A stretch of DNA of 41,108 nt, from positions 1 to 41,108 of IMG/VR virus record IMGVR_UViG_3300036770_007224. One strand, 5' to 3'. The position numbers and the translations under genes are program-made. The notes under the pieces are model-generated. The model made no database searches. It saw only the letters and a program-made list of their open reading frames with translations, and was not told where the DNA came from. The first letter of the stretch is position 1, and each line of letters begins with the position of its first letter. Source of the DNA: a virus. This document shows positions 1 through 8,154 of the stretch, piece by piece.

Positions 1-624
1 ACTATAAACAGATTAAAATCCGAAAAGAAACCTTTTGAGGTTTATGAAGATGATACTCTTGATGATAAAGATGCTTTGGGTGCAGATGCAATGCAACAAG
101 ACACAGGACAAGAGATGCCTCATGACGCGGATGATATGGCACCTGATGGTATGGATGACGATTCAGACAACAATAGAAAAATGATGACAGATGGTGAGAT
201 AAGAGAAAAGTTTAAATCGAAAGCTCAACAAGGGTATTTCTTTGCTAAATGTGAAGAGGAGGGTCCAAAATCAAAATGGTGTAAAATGGCAGATGAGTTT
301 GCGTCTAAAACCAAGAATTGGAAAAAACTACCTGAAAAGGTGAAAACAGAATCTTTCGAACAAAAAGTTGACATTATAGAGTCGACTTTACTAAATTTGA
401 TTCATAAGCACCTACCACCTCAAATGAGCAAAAAAGATTTTTTAGAGTTAGTTGAAGCGGATACAAAAGAAGCTCCAACAAAAACCCCAACAAAGACTCC
501 AAGTAAACCGGAAAGGAAAACCCCGTATCAACCTAAACATAAGCCAGCTCCAAAAGCTGAACTTCCCAAAGAATTGAAGTTTGGAAGTTTAAAAATTAAA
601 TTTAAGGATGAAAAGAAAGATTAA
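1..624 (+). CDS. Unrecognised acidic/lysine-rich phage protein, 5' end outside window
   Basis: The frame is open from base 1 with no stop, so the gene begins left of the window. A TTG at 76 and an ATG at 91 are internal candidates, but the residues before them (TINRLKSEKKPF...) look like ordinary coding sequence. The visible part, about 207 residues, starts very acidic (DDMAPDGMDDDSDNN), has a helical middle with Cys and Trp (KCEEEGPKSKWCKM), and ends in a Pro/Lys/Thr-rich tail (PTKTPTKTPSKP) and a basic C-terminus. No family is recognised. It overlaps the next gene by 17 nt and lies two genes upstream of terminase, which suggests a packaging or head role only by position. Confidence 0.75.
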   Translation, partial: TINRLKSEKKPFEVYEDDTLDDKDALGADAMQQDTGQEMPHDADDMAPDGMDDDSDNNRKMMTDGEIREKFKSKAQQGYFFAKCEEEGPKSKWCKMADEFASKTKNWKKLPEKVKTESFEQKVDIIESTLLNLIHKHLPPQMSKKDFLELVEADTKEAPTKTPTKTPSKPERKTPYQPKHKPAPKAELPKELKFGSLKIKFKDEKKD

Positions 625-1870
625 CGAAGCACCTATATCTTATGATTCACCCGAAAGGATGGATCCAAGTCTTCAGTCAAAAATTGAAAAAGGGGAAACT
701 CCATTCTCAGAAAACCCTGCATTACCAAAATCTGAACCCAATTCTTTCGAGCAAATAATCGCATCTAAAAGATTCAAGGATGTTGTTGAAAAGGTTAAAA
801 GATATACAGGATTAACATCTGTAACCGGGCAAAATGCGTTCATGCAACTTCAAATGATGTTGATGAATGCGGTACGTGAAGTTAAAGTTATTGAGAATAG
901 AAACACCGAACAACTTGAAAATTTAGCCATCGAGTTGGTAAAAAAGGAACTTGCAATACCTGAAGATGCATTTCAATACGACGTGCAACTTTCTTCGAGT
1001 ATGGGACAAGTAGATACCAGCAAAATGAGAAAAAGTTCAGAGGAACCAAGTGCCGAGGAAATTGAAAAAGAATTTAACGTCACAGAAGAAGAGGCGGAAG
1101 AGGATATATTAAACTTCATAGATGCGTTCGAAAAATTCGATTTGGAAAAGGCAAAAAGACGATTCATCAATTCACTTATCCAAGGAGCATCCAAAAAGGG
1201 ACATTACATGTTTGAATTAATCAGCGATGAACTTGAAAGTATTGACGAAAGATTGTTGAATCTTTATGGTGTTTTGATGTCTATAAACGACTTATTATAT
1301 TGGGTGATGCCTGATGAGACAATGCAAATGATGAGTGGTTCAGGACAAAGTGCTGAAGGTTCTACAGAAGTCGATCCAGAAACCGATCCACCTACCATCA
1401 AAGCTAAAGGATTATTTTTCCCTATATTGGTTCATGAAATTATTAAAGGAGTATACGAAGTACTCGGAAGTCAGGGATTACCCGATGATCCTAAAAAGGC
1501 GGAAATGGTTATGGCGTCACAGGATACACTTCCGTATGAAATTTGGGACCTGAGACTCGGACCTGTAATTTGGGAAAAATTTGTAGAATCATATCCTGAT
1601 GAACTTTTCGAGGATGATATGAGAGAAATTCAAAATTACTTATTTTCAAGATTCTCCATGTTGACAACTGAAGAGTTTTTTGAAGTTGCAAAAATGATAT
1701 TATCAGGTTCAAAAGAGGGAAAACAAATTGTTAAGAAAATGGTTGATGAAATCGTTGAAGAACTTCGTAACGAAGAATACAACTCTGTAATGGATTTGAT
1801 GTCGGATGAAGAAGATGATGATGATTTAACCGATTTCTTGGGTTCATTGGGGATAGCACCTTCAAAATAA
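608..1870 (+). CDS. Unrecognised 420-aa acidic phage protein upstream of terminase
   Basis: The ATG at 608 lies inside the end of the preceding gene. The protein is acidic and largely helical: a Pro/Glu-rich N-terminus, a helical segment around residues 50-130 (FKDVVEKVKRYTGL), a Glu-rich linker near 145-165, a second helical domain around 170-250 (ENILNF-like, then LEKAKRRFINSLIQGASKKGHYMF), a third helical region, and a terminal Asp run (DEEDDDDL). No catalytic motif is visible. It ends 19 nt before the terminase start. T4 carries the small terminase gp16 at this place, but 420 residues is far larger than gp16 and no similarity is seen, so I leave the function open. Confidence 0.8.
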   Translation: MKRKINEAPISYDSPERMDPSLQSKIEKGETPFSENPALPKSEPNSFEQIIASKRFKDVVEKVKRYTGLTSVTGQNAFMQLQMMLMNAVREVKVIENRNTEQLENLAIELVKKELAIPEDAFQYDVQLSSSMGQVDTSKMRKSSEEPSAEEIEKEFNVTEEEAEEDILNFIDAFEKFDLEKAKRRFINSLIQGASKKGHYMFELISDELESIDERLLNLYGVLMSINDLLYWVMPDETMQMMSGSGQSAEGSTEVDPETDPPTIKAKGLFFPILVHEIIKGVYEVLGSQGLPDDPKKAEMVMASQDTLPYEIWDLRLGPVIWEKFVESYPDELFEDDMREIQNYLFSRFSMLTTEEFFEVAKMILSGSKEGKQIVKKMVDEIVEELRNEEYNSVMDLMSDEEDDDDLTDFLGSLGIAPSK

Positions 1871-1889
1871 ACTACCTCAAAAATGAATA

Positions 1890-3653
1890 ATGTCTTTGAC
1901 AAAAGAACAAGTATTACTCGAATATGCTAAGTGCTTAAAGAATACTCCTTACGCGCTGAAGACATATTTGCAAACTTATGATAATACTCAGTCGAGGTAT
2001 GTACCCTTGGAACTTTTTCCCGATCAAGTTAGTTTAGTCGAGGATTATGACAACTACGAAGAAAACATTGCACTGAAATACAGACAAGCGGGTGTGTCGA
2101 CTGTAACATCCGCATGGGCGTCCAAAAGGTTGGTTTTTGCCAAAAAAACCAAGCCTGAAAAAATCCTTATCATTGCTAACAAACAAGACACAGCCATTGA
2201 AATGGCAAATAAAATCAGATCTTTCGTTGAGCAATGGCCGTCGTGGGTTGGTGTAGGATTTTCAAATGAAAAAAACGCACAAAAACATTTTAAACTGAGT
2301 AATGGTTGTGAGGTAAAGGCGGTTGCAACTTCCAAAGACGCCCTCCGTGGATATACTCCAACAATCCTTATTTTTGACGAAGCGGCATACATCGATGCTG
2401 ATGAAGATTTCTGGTCGGCATGTATGGCATCACTTTCAACGGGTGGTAAGGTAATAGTAATATCTACACCCAACGGATTCGATCCTATTTATTATGGAAT
2501 TTATGAACAAGCCCTTAGAGGTATGAATGATTTCAAGATAACCGAAATGTTTTGGTATAGAGATCCGAGATATTCTAAGGATTTAAAATTGTTGAAAGTT
2601 AAGGACATTGTTCATTACATGTTGAATCGGGACGACTATAAAGACAATGAAATTACAATCGATTATAGTGATGTTTCACCCCGAGAAAGGAACTTCGAAG
2701 AATTAAAAAGTAAATTTAGTGATGGATACAAACCATACTCTTCTTGGTTCGAATCAATGGCTAAAAAATTGAAATTTGATAGGAGAAAAATTGCACAGGA
2801 ATTGGAGTGTAACTTTTTGGGTTCGGGTGATAGTGTAATCCCACCTGAAACTATCGAAAAAATCAAAGATAATTTCATATTACCCCCTGAACACAAATTT
2901 ATGGGAGGTGCATTATGGCAATGGAAAGAGCCGGTAATGGGACACAAGTACATTATGGGTATTGACGTTTCACGTGGTGATTCTGAAGACTTTACAACTT
3001 TCAGTATAATTGATTTCGATGAGCGAGAACAAGTCTTGGAATATTTGGGTAAAATACCGCCCGACGTAGCGGCTGAGGTTGCCATAAAATGGGCTGTAAT
3101 GTATAATGCATTTGTTGTTATTGATATCACTGGTGGTATGGGAGTTTCTACATCAAGAAAAATGCAAGAACTTGGATACAAAAACTTATATGTTGATGGA
3201 ATCAATATTGCTGACAAATGGAAGTATAATCCAAAGGCAGATGAAAAAATCCCTGGAATAAACTTCAATAGTAAAAGAGTTCAAATTGTTGCGGCTTTTG
3301 AAGAAGCCTTGAGACACGATTTCAAAATCAGATCGAATCGTTTGTTGAATGAGTTGAACACGTTTGTTTATGTAAACGGACGACCTGATCACCTAAAAGG
3401 ACAACATGACGATTTGATTATGGCGTGTGCAATGCCGATTTATGTTGGAGAAACATCCTTTGCACAATTGGATAAAGTTACAGAAGTTACCAAAGCGATG
3501 GTAGAAAGTTGGACGGTAAATTCCTCACATAATAACCGAGTCACAGAGTTTAATCCAAGTGTTCCTGTTTTTCCTAACGAAAGAATGTCACAATTCAACA
3601 ATAATCCAACAAGACAAGAATATGAAAAGTATTCTTGGCTATTCGGTAGATAA
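1890..3653 (+). CDS. 17: Terminase large subunit, T4 gp17 type
   Basis: This is the packaging motor ATPase plus headful nuclease that docks on the portal. The ATPase half shows a deviant Walker A at residues 64-71 (YRQAGVST, with Val where T4 gp17 has Lys), Walker B with the catalytic Glu at 160-164 (LIFDE), and a coupling motif VISTPNG at 190-196. The RNase H-fold nuclease half shows the three metal-binding acidic positions: D359 in GIDVSRGD, D412 in VVIDITGG, and D507/D508 in GQHDDLI. At 587 aa it is close to T4 gp17 (610). The ATG at 1890 is preceded by an A-rich leader without Shine-Dalgarno. Portal follows after 48 nt; the sheath and tube genes found between 17 and 20 in T4 are absent here. 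Confidence 0.95.
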   Translation: MSLTKEQVLLEYAKCLKNTPYALKTYLQTYDNTQSRYVPLELFPDQVSLVEDYDNYEENIALKYRQAGVSTVTSAWASKRLVFAKKTKPEKILIIANKQDTAIEMANKIRSFVEQWPSWVGVGFSNEKNAQKHFKLSNGCEVKAVATSKDALRGYTPTILIFDEAAYIDADEDFWSACMASLSTGGKVIVISTPNGFDPIYYGIYEQALRGMNDFKITEMFWYRDPRYSKDLKLLKVKDIVHYMLNRDDYKDNEITIDYSDVSPRERNFEELKSKFSDGYKPYSSWFESMAKKLKFDRRKIAQELECNFLGSGDSVIPPETIEKIKDNFILPPEHKFMGGALWQWKEPVMGHKYIMGIDVSRGDSEDFTTFSIIDFDEREQVLEYLGKIPPDVAAEVAIKWAVMYNAFVVIDITGGMGVSTSRKMQELGYKNLYVDGINIADKWKYNPKADEKIPGINFNSKRVQIVAAFEEALRHDFKIRSNRLLNELNTFVYVNGRPDHLKGQHDDLIMACAMPIYVGETSFAQLDKVTEVTKAMVESWTVNSSHNNRVTEFNPSVPVFPNERMSQFNNNPTRQEYEKYSWLFGR

Positions 3654-3680
3654 ACTTTAGTTTAATTATTGAAAGATTAC

Positions 3681-3687
3681 TATTTAT
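3681..3687 (+). promoter_or_regulatory. Putative late promoter element TATTTAT before portal gene
   Basis: TATTTAT followed by TATAAAA begins exactly 21 nt before the portal ATG. The same spacing recurs at four other genes on both strands. Role as the -10 of a phage late promoter is inferred. Confidence 0.55.
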
Positions 3688-3701
3688 TATAAAACTCGTA
3701 A

Positions 3702-5549
3702 ATGGCAGATAATAATTTAACAGTTTGGCAGAGGTTAAGTAAAGTTTTTGGACCTGATTCAACATTGGATCAGCAAACGCCTGTCTATCAATTTGATAAA
3801 AAGGAACTGCTAAGAACCACTTCGAAGCAAGAATACGAAAAAGAAAAACTCGAAGCTCAACAAACTTTATATTTGGGACAACAATGGGCTAAGGTTGAAA
3901 GTAATCTTTATAGTCAATCCGTATATTACGAACCCACAAGATTATCTGCTTTTTACGATTATGAAAGTATGGAGTATACTCCTGAAATTTCTGCAGCCTT
4001 GGATATCTACGCTGAAGAATCCACAACAACCAACGAAAATGGTTTTATGTTACAGATTTATTCAGAGTCTAAAAGAATCAAATCGGTTTTAGCTGATTTG
4101 TTCAATAACAAGTTGGATATCAATACTAACTTACCAATGTGGACTCGAAACACATGTAAGTATGGTGATAATTTTGTCTACATAAAACTAGATCCAGATA
4201 AAGGAGTAGTGGGTTGTCAACAACTTCCAAATATCGAATTGGAAAGAATTGAAAGGGGAATGAAATACAAACCTTTAGATCAAAACCAACAAGGCGAGAG
4301 TAGAGGATTGAAATTTACTTGGAAAAACAAAGATTTGGAGTTCAACACATGGGAAGTTGCCCACTTCAGACTTTTAGGTGATGATAGAAAGTTACCATAC
4401 GGTACTTCCATGTTGGAAAAAGCAAGAAGGATATGGAAACAATTACTTCTTTCTGAAGATGCTATGATGATATATCGTGTATCAAGAGCACCCGAAAGAC
4501 GAGTTTTTAAAGTATTTGTAGGAAACATGGATGATAAGGATGTAGAGCCTTACGTACAAAGAGTTGCTAACAAATTCAAAAGAGATACGGTAGTTGACAA
4601 CAAAACAGGTAACGTTGATTTGAGATACAACCAAATGGCGGTAGATCAAGATTACTTTATACCTGTTAGAGATCCGAACGCACCTAATCCTATTGATACT
4701 TTACCTGGTGCTACTAATTTATCCGAAATTGCCGATATTGAATACATTCAAAAAAAGTTACTAACGGCGTTGAGAGTACCCAAAGCTTTCCTTGGTTTCG
4801 AAGAGGCGGTTGGTGATGGTAAAAACTTAGCATTACAGGATATTCGTTTTGCAAGAACAATCAACAAGATTCAAAAGTCAATGATTCAGGAATTGAATAA
4901 AATTGCAATTATTCATTTATATGTTCTTGGGTTTGAGGATGAACTTTCAAACTTCACACTTTCATTAACAAATCCGTCAACTCAAGCTGACTTACTCAAA
5001 GTTGAGAATTGGCAACAAAAAATCGCATTGTACAAAGATGCTGTGGCAGACCCTGGTAACGGTATTCAGCCAGTTTCATCCTCATGGGCTAAAAAACACA
5101 TTTTAGGTTTTTCCGATGAAGAAATCAAACTTGACATCCAACAACAAAGAATAGAAAAAGCCGTAGCTTCAGAATTGGAAAAAACACCTGAAGTTATCAT
5201 TCATACAGGTTTGTTTGATAATATTGACAAATTATATGGTAAAAAACCCGGTGAAGAAGCTGGTGAATCTGAGGGTGAAGAAGGAGCAACTGATTTGGGT
5301 GCTGATTTAGGAGGTGATTTAGGTGCCGAACTTGGAGGACCTGGTATCACAGATGTAGGAGGTGCGGAAACTGAAACACCTGAAACACCAGCAGGTGGCG
5401 AAACAGTTCCTGAATCAAAAGAAAAAGATTTGAATCTGATACTTGAAACCAATAACTTTTTACAAGAAGATTTGGAAATTAATTTATCAAAGGCAAAAAA
5501 CCCTATAAGTCAGATTTCAAAAAAACTTGGTGAGTTATTAAATGATTGA
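3702..5549 (+). CDS. 20: Portal vertex protein, T4 gp20 type
   Basis: It forms the dodecameric ring at the unique vertex through which DNA enters and to which the terminase and neck bind. The central block is the classic gp20 signature: YGTSMLEKARR then WKQLLLSEDAMMIYR and SRAPERRVFKVFVGNM at about residues 225-275, and later an AFLGFEEA segment in the stem region. At 615 aa it exceeds T4 gp20 (524). The excess is a Gly/Glu-rich, low-complexity stretch at about 515-580 (GADLGGDLGAELGG) before a short helical C-terminus. The start is fixed by the TATTTAT element 21 nt upstream and by the conserved-looking N-terminus. It directly follows terminase. Confidence 0.95.
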   Translation: MADNNLTVWQRLSKVFGPDSTLDQQTPVYQFDKKELLRTTSKQEYEKEKLEAQQTLYLGQQWAKVESNLYSQSVYYEPTRLSAFYDYESMEYTPEISAALDIYAEESTTTNENGFMLQIYSESKRIKSVLADLFNNKLDINTNLPMWTRNTCKYGDNFVYIKLDPDKGVVGCQQLPNIELERIERGMKYKPLDQNQQGESRGLKFTWKNKDLEFNTWEVAHFRLLGDDRKLPYGTSMLEKARRIWKQLLLSEDAMMIYRVSRAPERRVFKVFVGNMDDKDVEPYVQRVANKFKRDTVVDNKTGNVDLRYNQMAVDQDYFIPVRDPNAPNPIDTLPGATNLSEIADIEYIQKKLLTALRVPKAFLGFEEAVGDGKNLALQDIRFARTINKIQKSMIQELNKIAIIHLYVLGFEDELSNFTLSLTNPSTQADLLKVENWQQKIALYKDAVADPGNGIQPVSSSWAKKHILGFSDEEIKLDIQQQRIEKAVASELEKTPEVIIHTGLFDNIDKLYGKKPGEEAGESEGEEGATDLGADLGGDLGAELGGPGITDVGGAETETPETPAGGETVPESKEKDLNLILETNNFLQEDLEINLSKAKNPISQISKKLGELLND

Positions 5550-5557
5550 TATTTATA
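5550..5557 (+). promoter_or_regulatory. Putative late promoter element TATTTATA
   Basis: TATTTATA followed by an A-run begins exactly 21 nt before the ATG at 5571; its first base is the last base of the portal stop region (TGA at 5547-5549 precedes it). Confidence 0.5.
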
Positions 5558-5570
5558 AAAAAAAATAAGT

Positions 5571-6302
5571 ATGAAATCGTTCGGACAAATCAAAAGTAAT
5601 TTCGAAAGTGCACTAGTTAAACACTATGGGAAAGACTCATTCAAGTCGCTTATAAAAAATTTCAAAACAGTTGTTTTGGAAAGTAAAAATCTATCACAAG
5701 TTTTTTACTTGTACGATGAATTACAAACAAAGAAATCTCTTTCTGAAGATGTTGCTTCAGAATATTTGAACGAAAGTTTTTCCACTTTAAAACATCTAAT
5801 CGAAAAGTCCAAACAAGAAATTGAGTCACTACAAACATGGGTGGAGACATTAATTGAAGGAGATGTTGAAAATTCATATCACAATATTGATACAGTACTT
5901 TACTCAAATTCGGTAACTAAAATTCAAGAGGTTGTAGAGGCTAAATTGAATATCAAAAAAATTATAACCTCTAAAGAAACTCAAACTGTAACAGAATCAT
6001 TAAATTTACCATTATCTTCCATGTTGAAAATAGCGGCAAATACCTTCAACAACGAATACTCAAATCTTGAGGAGGACGATAAAAGTAAGTTGAAATATTT
6101 GTTGTCTCTTAATAAAACACAATTGGTTGAAGAATTCGAGAAGACAAAAAAAGAAGTTCTTACAAAGTTGAATGAATCTTTAAAAGATAACGAAGATTCA
6201 GAACTTAGACTTACAATTGAACAAACTATCGGAAAAATTAATGAATCTGAAGTTGAATTGGTTTCTTTATATAAGTTAACACAACTTAAAGAAAACCTTT
6301 AA
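5571..6302 (+). CDS. Unrecognised helical head-cluster protein (243 aa)
   Basis: The protein is Lys/Glu/Ser/Leu-rich and almost entirely predicted helix (SLKHLIEKSKQEIESLQTW; KLKYLLSLNKTQLVEEFEKT), with no cysteine and no catalytic motif. It sits between portal and prohead protease, where T4 keeps the small prohead core genes 67 and 68. A prohead core or scaffold-assisting role is therefore possible, but I see no sequence match to those. It has its own TATTTAT element at the common 21-nt spacing. Its TAA overlaps the stop of the convergent bS21 gene by four bases, with no terminator hairpin between them. Confidence 0.8.
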   Translation: MKSFGQIKSNFESALVKHYGKDSFKSLIKNFKTVVLESKNLSQVFYLYDELQTKKSLSEDVASEYLNESFSTLKHLIEKSKQEIESLQTWVETLIEGDVENSYHNIDTVLYSNSVTKIQEVVEAKLNIKKIITSKETQTVTESLNLPLSSMLKIAANTFNNEYSNLEEDDKSKLKYLLSLNKTQLVEEFEKTKKEVLTKLNESLKDNEDSELRLTIEQTIGKINESEVELVSLYKLTQLKENL

Positions 6303-6493
6303 TTTTCGTCTTTAGATTTAGTTTTTGAAGTATAAATTGCTTTCAATTTATCTTCACGCTTTTGGACTGACTTTTTCACAAACTCTTGTTTATTTCTTAA
6401 TTGTTCGAGCTGCTTAGTCTTGATGACTTTATATTTGTATCGTTTGAGGACTTTATCAATATTTTCCCCTTTTTTTACTTCAATGTGAATCAT
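6299..6493 (-). CDS. rpsU: Ribosomal protein bS21, phage-encoded
   Basis: The 64-aa protein matches bS21 along its length: an N-terminal beta strand (IHIEVKKGENID), the conserved VLKRYK block where cellular bS21 has ALKRYKRKF, then LEQLRNKQEFVKKSV and a basic helix ending KAIY. Cellular bS21 sits on the 30S platform next to bS18 and the 3' end of 16S rRNA. With the ATG at 6493 the Tyr in KAIY is residue 54, the position of a tyrosine that in Flavobacterium ribosomes helps hold the anti-Shine-Dalgarno tail. A TTG at 6496 is possible but unlikely, because the TATTTAT element lies exactly 21 nt before the ATG. It is a single minus-strand gene inside a plus-strand head cluster, and its leader is A-rich with no Shine-Dalgarno. 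Confidence 0.88.
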   Translation of the reverse strand: MIHIEVKKGENIDKVLKRYKYKVIKTKQLEQLRNKQEFVKKSVQKREDKLKAIYTSKTKSKDEN

Positions 6494-6507
6494 CAATTTT
6501 TTTTTTA

Positions 6508-6514
6508 ATAAATA
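6508..6514 (-). promoter_or_regulatory. Putative late promoter element TATTTAT before bS21
   Basis: On the minus strand TATTTATTAAAAAAAA begins 21 nt before the ATG at 6493, the same geometry as at portal and protease. It supports the ATG over the upstream TTG, and late expression of bS21. Confidence 0.55.
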
Positions 6515-6597
6515 TGACTGTTCATATCATTTTTGACAATTGATAGTTTAATTTTTATAATTGTTTATACAATAAACATTTTACATTCATATGATTA

Positions 6598-7050
6598 ATG
6601 AAAAAGGGAAAAACTTCCAAAATAAATTTGTTCGAAAAAGCAAAATGTCATTACGGCACCGTTGACTCAAAGAACTTCAAGTCCGTATATATTGTTTTAC
6701 AAACATGGGTTTCACCAAAAAAAGAATTGGAACAGTGGGAAAGAACGACATCAAATTTACACAGAAAAATTAAACACACCATTTGTGAAGTTTTGGATTC
6801 ACTATATTTTGAAAAAAACTTTATAGTTGATTTAGATTTACGTAGTAGTGGTATACAGATGGATAAAAGAAGTTTCATGAATTTAGAAATCACTCTTTTT
6901 CTCAAAAACGATGTCGATTTCAAAAGTCCAATTCTCAAAGAAAAATTAAAATCCACAATCAGTAGTGTTTATAGGTATGATTTATTGGATTCCGAACATT
7001 TTACCCTTCATAAAACAAAAACAGAAAAATTAGTGGATATTCAAGAGTAA
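6598..7050 (+). CDS. Unrecognised 150-aa protein in the head cluster
   Basis: The protein mixes predicted strands and helices: a basic N-terminus (MKKGKTSKINLFEKAK), VYIVLQTWVSPKKELEQW, a helix with HRKIKHTICEVL, then alternating hydrophobic strands (FIVDLDLRSSGI, NLEITLFLK) and a final helix. The alternation suggests a small alpha/beta fold rather than a coiled coil. I do not recognise the family. The start is the ATG at 6598; an overlapping ATG at 6591 is in another frame. No good TATTTAT element sits at the usual spacing (the closest is TGTTTATA at 6562). It ends 25 nt before the prohead protease gene. Confidence 0.75.
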   Translation: MKKGKTSKINLFEKAKCHYGTVDSKNFKSVYIVLQTWVSPKKELEQWERTTSNLHRKIKHTICEVLDSLYFEKNFIVDLDLRSSGIQMDKRSFMNLEITLFLKNDVDFKSPILKEKLKSTISSVYRYDLLDSEHFTLHKTKTEKLVDIQE

Positions 7051-7054
7051 TGAG

Positions 7055-7062
7055 TATTTATA
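7055..7062 (+). promoter_or_regulatory. Putative late promoter element TATTTATA before prohead protease
   Basis: TATTTATATATAAAAAAG begins exactly 21 nt before the ATG at 7076 and just after the preceding stop codon. Confidence 0.55.
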
Positions 7063-7075
7063 TATAAAAAAGTTT

Positions 7076-7801
7076 ATGAAGGTTTTAAGTCCAGGGGAAA
7101 TTGGTAAAGGCATTCTAATAGAATATGATGCGGGACATGTGTCTCCATACGATACAAGGAATCTAGAAGTTTTAAAAGAACAAAAAACTCAATTAGATTA
7201 TTCAAAACCATTTGAGTTCTATGCCGTTTTACAAAAATACAACACACCGAATCGTAATGGTAGAATCTACCCTGAAAAGGTATTGAAGAGAGAAGCTGAA
7301 AACTACAAAAGAGCTATCGAAAAGGGAACTTCCCTTTCTGAGTTGAATCACCCCGAATCTTCCTTGATAGATTTGGATAGGGTATCTCACATTATTACCG
7401 ACATTTGGTGGGAAGGAAATGTTTTAATGGGTAAGTTAAAATTATTAACTTCACCAGGATTTCATGAAAGAGGTGTAATATCGTGTAAAGGTGATATGGC
7501 GGCTAACTACCTAAGACAGGGGGTTACCATGGGAGTATCATCAAGAGGTGTTGGTTCATTAGTTAAAAAAGGGGAACAAAATGAAGTCCAAGACGACTTT
7601 GAATTAATTTGTTTCGATTTAGTTTCTTCACCATCCACACCAGGGGCTTATTTGTTTTCTAACAAAGAAGATCGATACAAGTATGAAGAAAACTTGGAAG
7701 AAGAGAAAAAAATAAAAGACGATAGAATCGTAAGTTCATTATCGAATTCTAACAAGTCACTTGACTTAATGAGAAAATTATCGGATTATTTAGGAAATTA
7801 A
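7076..7801 (+). CDS. 21: Prohead core protease, T4 gp21 type
   Basis: This serine protease degrades the scaffold and trims capsid proteins before DNA packaging. The diagnostic N-terminal block YNTPNRNGRIYPEKVL (residues 55-70) is present, followed by the catalytic His in ELNHPE (H92), the nucleophile Ser in MGVSSRG (S155 or S156) and an acidic residue in CFDLVSSPS (D181). This is the usual His-Ser order of the assemblin-like prohead protease fold. At 241 aa it is slightly longer than T4 gp21 (212), with a charged helical C-terminus (about 195-241). It precedes a DUF4494-like gene, and the scaffold and capsid genes lie beyond a terminator. Confidence 0.93.
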   Translation: MKVLSPGEIGKGILIEYDAGHVSPYDTRNLEVLKEQKTQLDYSKPFEFYAVLQKYNTPNRNGRIYPEKVLKREAENYKRAIEKGTSLSELNHPESSLIDLDRVSHIITDIWWEGNVLMGKLKLLTSPGFHERGVISCKGDMAANYLRQGVTMGVSSRGVGSLVKKGEQNEVQDDFELICFDLVSSPSTPGAYLFSNKEDRYKYEENLEEEKKIKDDRIVSSLSNSNKSLDLMRKLSDYLGN

Positions 7802-7806
7802 TTGAA

Positions 7807-8013
7807 ATGGACGAAAAATATTTTATTGCAAAAGTACAGTATGATTTACCTGATGAAAATTCAGGAAGAGTAAAAAAAATTCGTGAGGAAAAACTTGTTC
7901 AAGGTTACAACGTCACTGAAGTTGAAACAAAGGTGACAAAAAAATTTGAAGGATTTCCACATGATTGGAGAATTACTTCTGTTGCCGAAAGCAAAATTGA
8001 TGAAGTTTTTTAA
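7807..8013 (+). CDS. Small DUF4494-like protein
   Basis: This 68-aa protein reads YFIAKVQYDLPDENSG, then KKIREEKLVQGYNVTEVE, then ending WRITSVAESKIDEVF. The pattern (an aromatic and a KVxY strand, a Gly/Lys turn, a charged segment ending in a TEVE helix, and a final strand ending in a hydrophobic-Phe) resembles DUF4494, a short family of unknown function common in Bacteroidota and their phages. It begins 5 nt after the protease stop and is followed by a terminator, so it is the last gene of that unit. The family assignment is from memory of the pattern only. Confidence 0.75.
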   Translation: MDEKYFIAKVQYDLPDENSGRVKKIREEKLVQGYNVTEVETKVTKKFEGFPHDWRITSVAESKIDEVF

Positions 8014-8040
8014 ATAAAATAAAATCATCAAAAAAATTAA

Positions 8041-8067
8041 ATCAGGACTAAGTCCTGATTTTTTTTT
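8041..8067 (+). terminator. Rho-independent terminator after the protease/DUF4494 unit
   Basis: The stem ATCAGGAC / GTCCTGAT (8 bp, loop TAA) is flanked by A residues and followed by a run of nine T. It separates the protease unit from the scaffold/capsid unit. Confidence 0.9.
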
Positions 8068-8108
8068 GCTACAAACATTGCAATGTTAAATTTTTTACAA
8101 ATTTGATA

Positions 8109-8116
8109 TATTTATA
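8109..8116 (+). promoter_or_regulatory. Putative late promoter element TATTTATA before scaffold/capsid unit
   Basis: TATTTATAGAATAAAAT lies downstream of the terminator and 46 nt before the scaffold ATG, giving a longer leader than at the 21-nt sites. No other candidate promoter sits between the terminator and gp22/gp23. Confidence 0.45.
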
Positions 8117-8154
8117 GAATAAAATAAACCAAAACGTTTGCAAAAAAAATAAAG

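Noticed and set aside
608-1870. Small terminase (gp16) for the gene directly before gp17
   Set aside because: Position fits, but 420 residues and the acidic multi-helical sequence do not resemble gp16, and no DNA-binding motif is visible.
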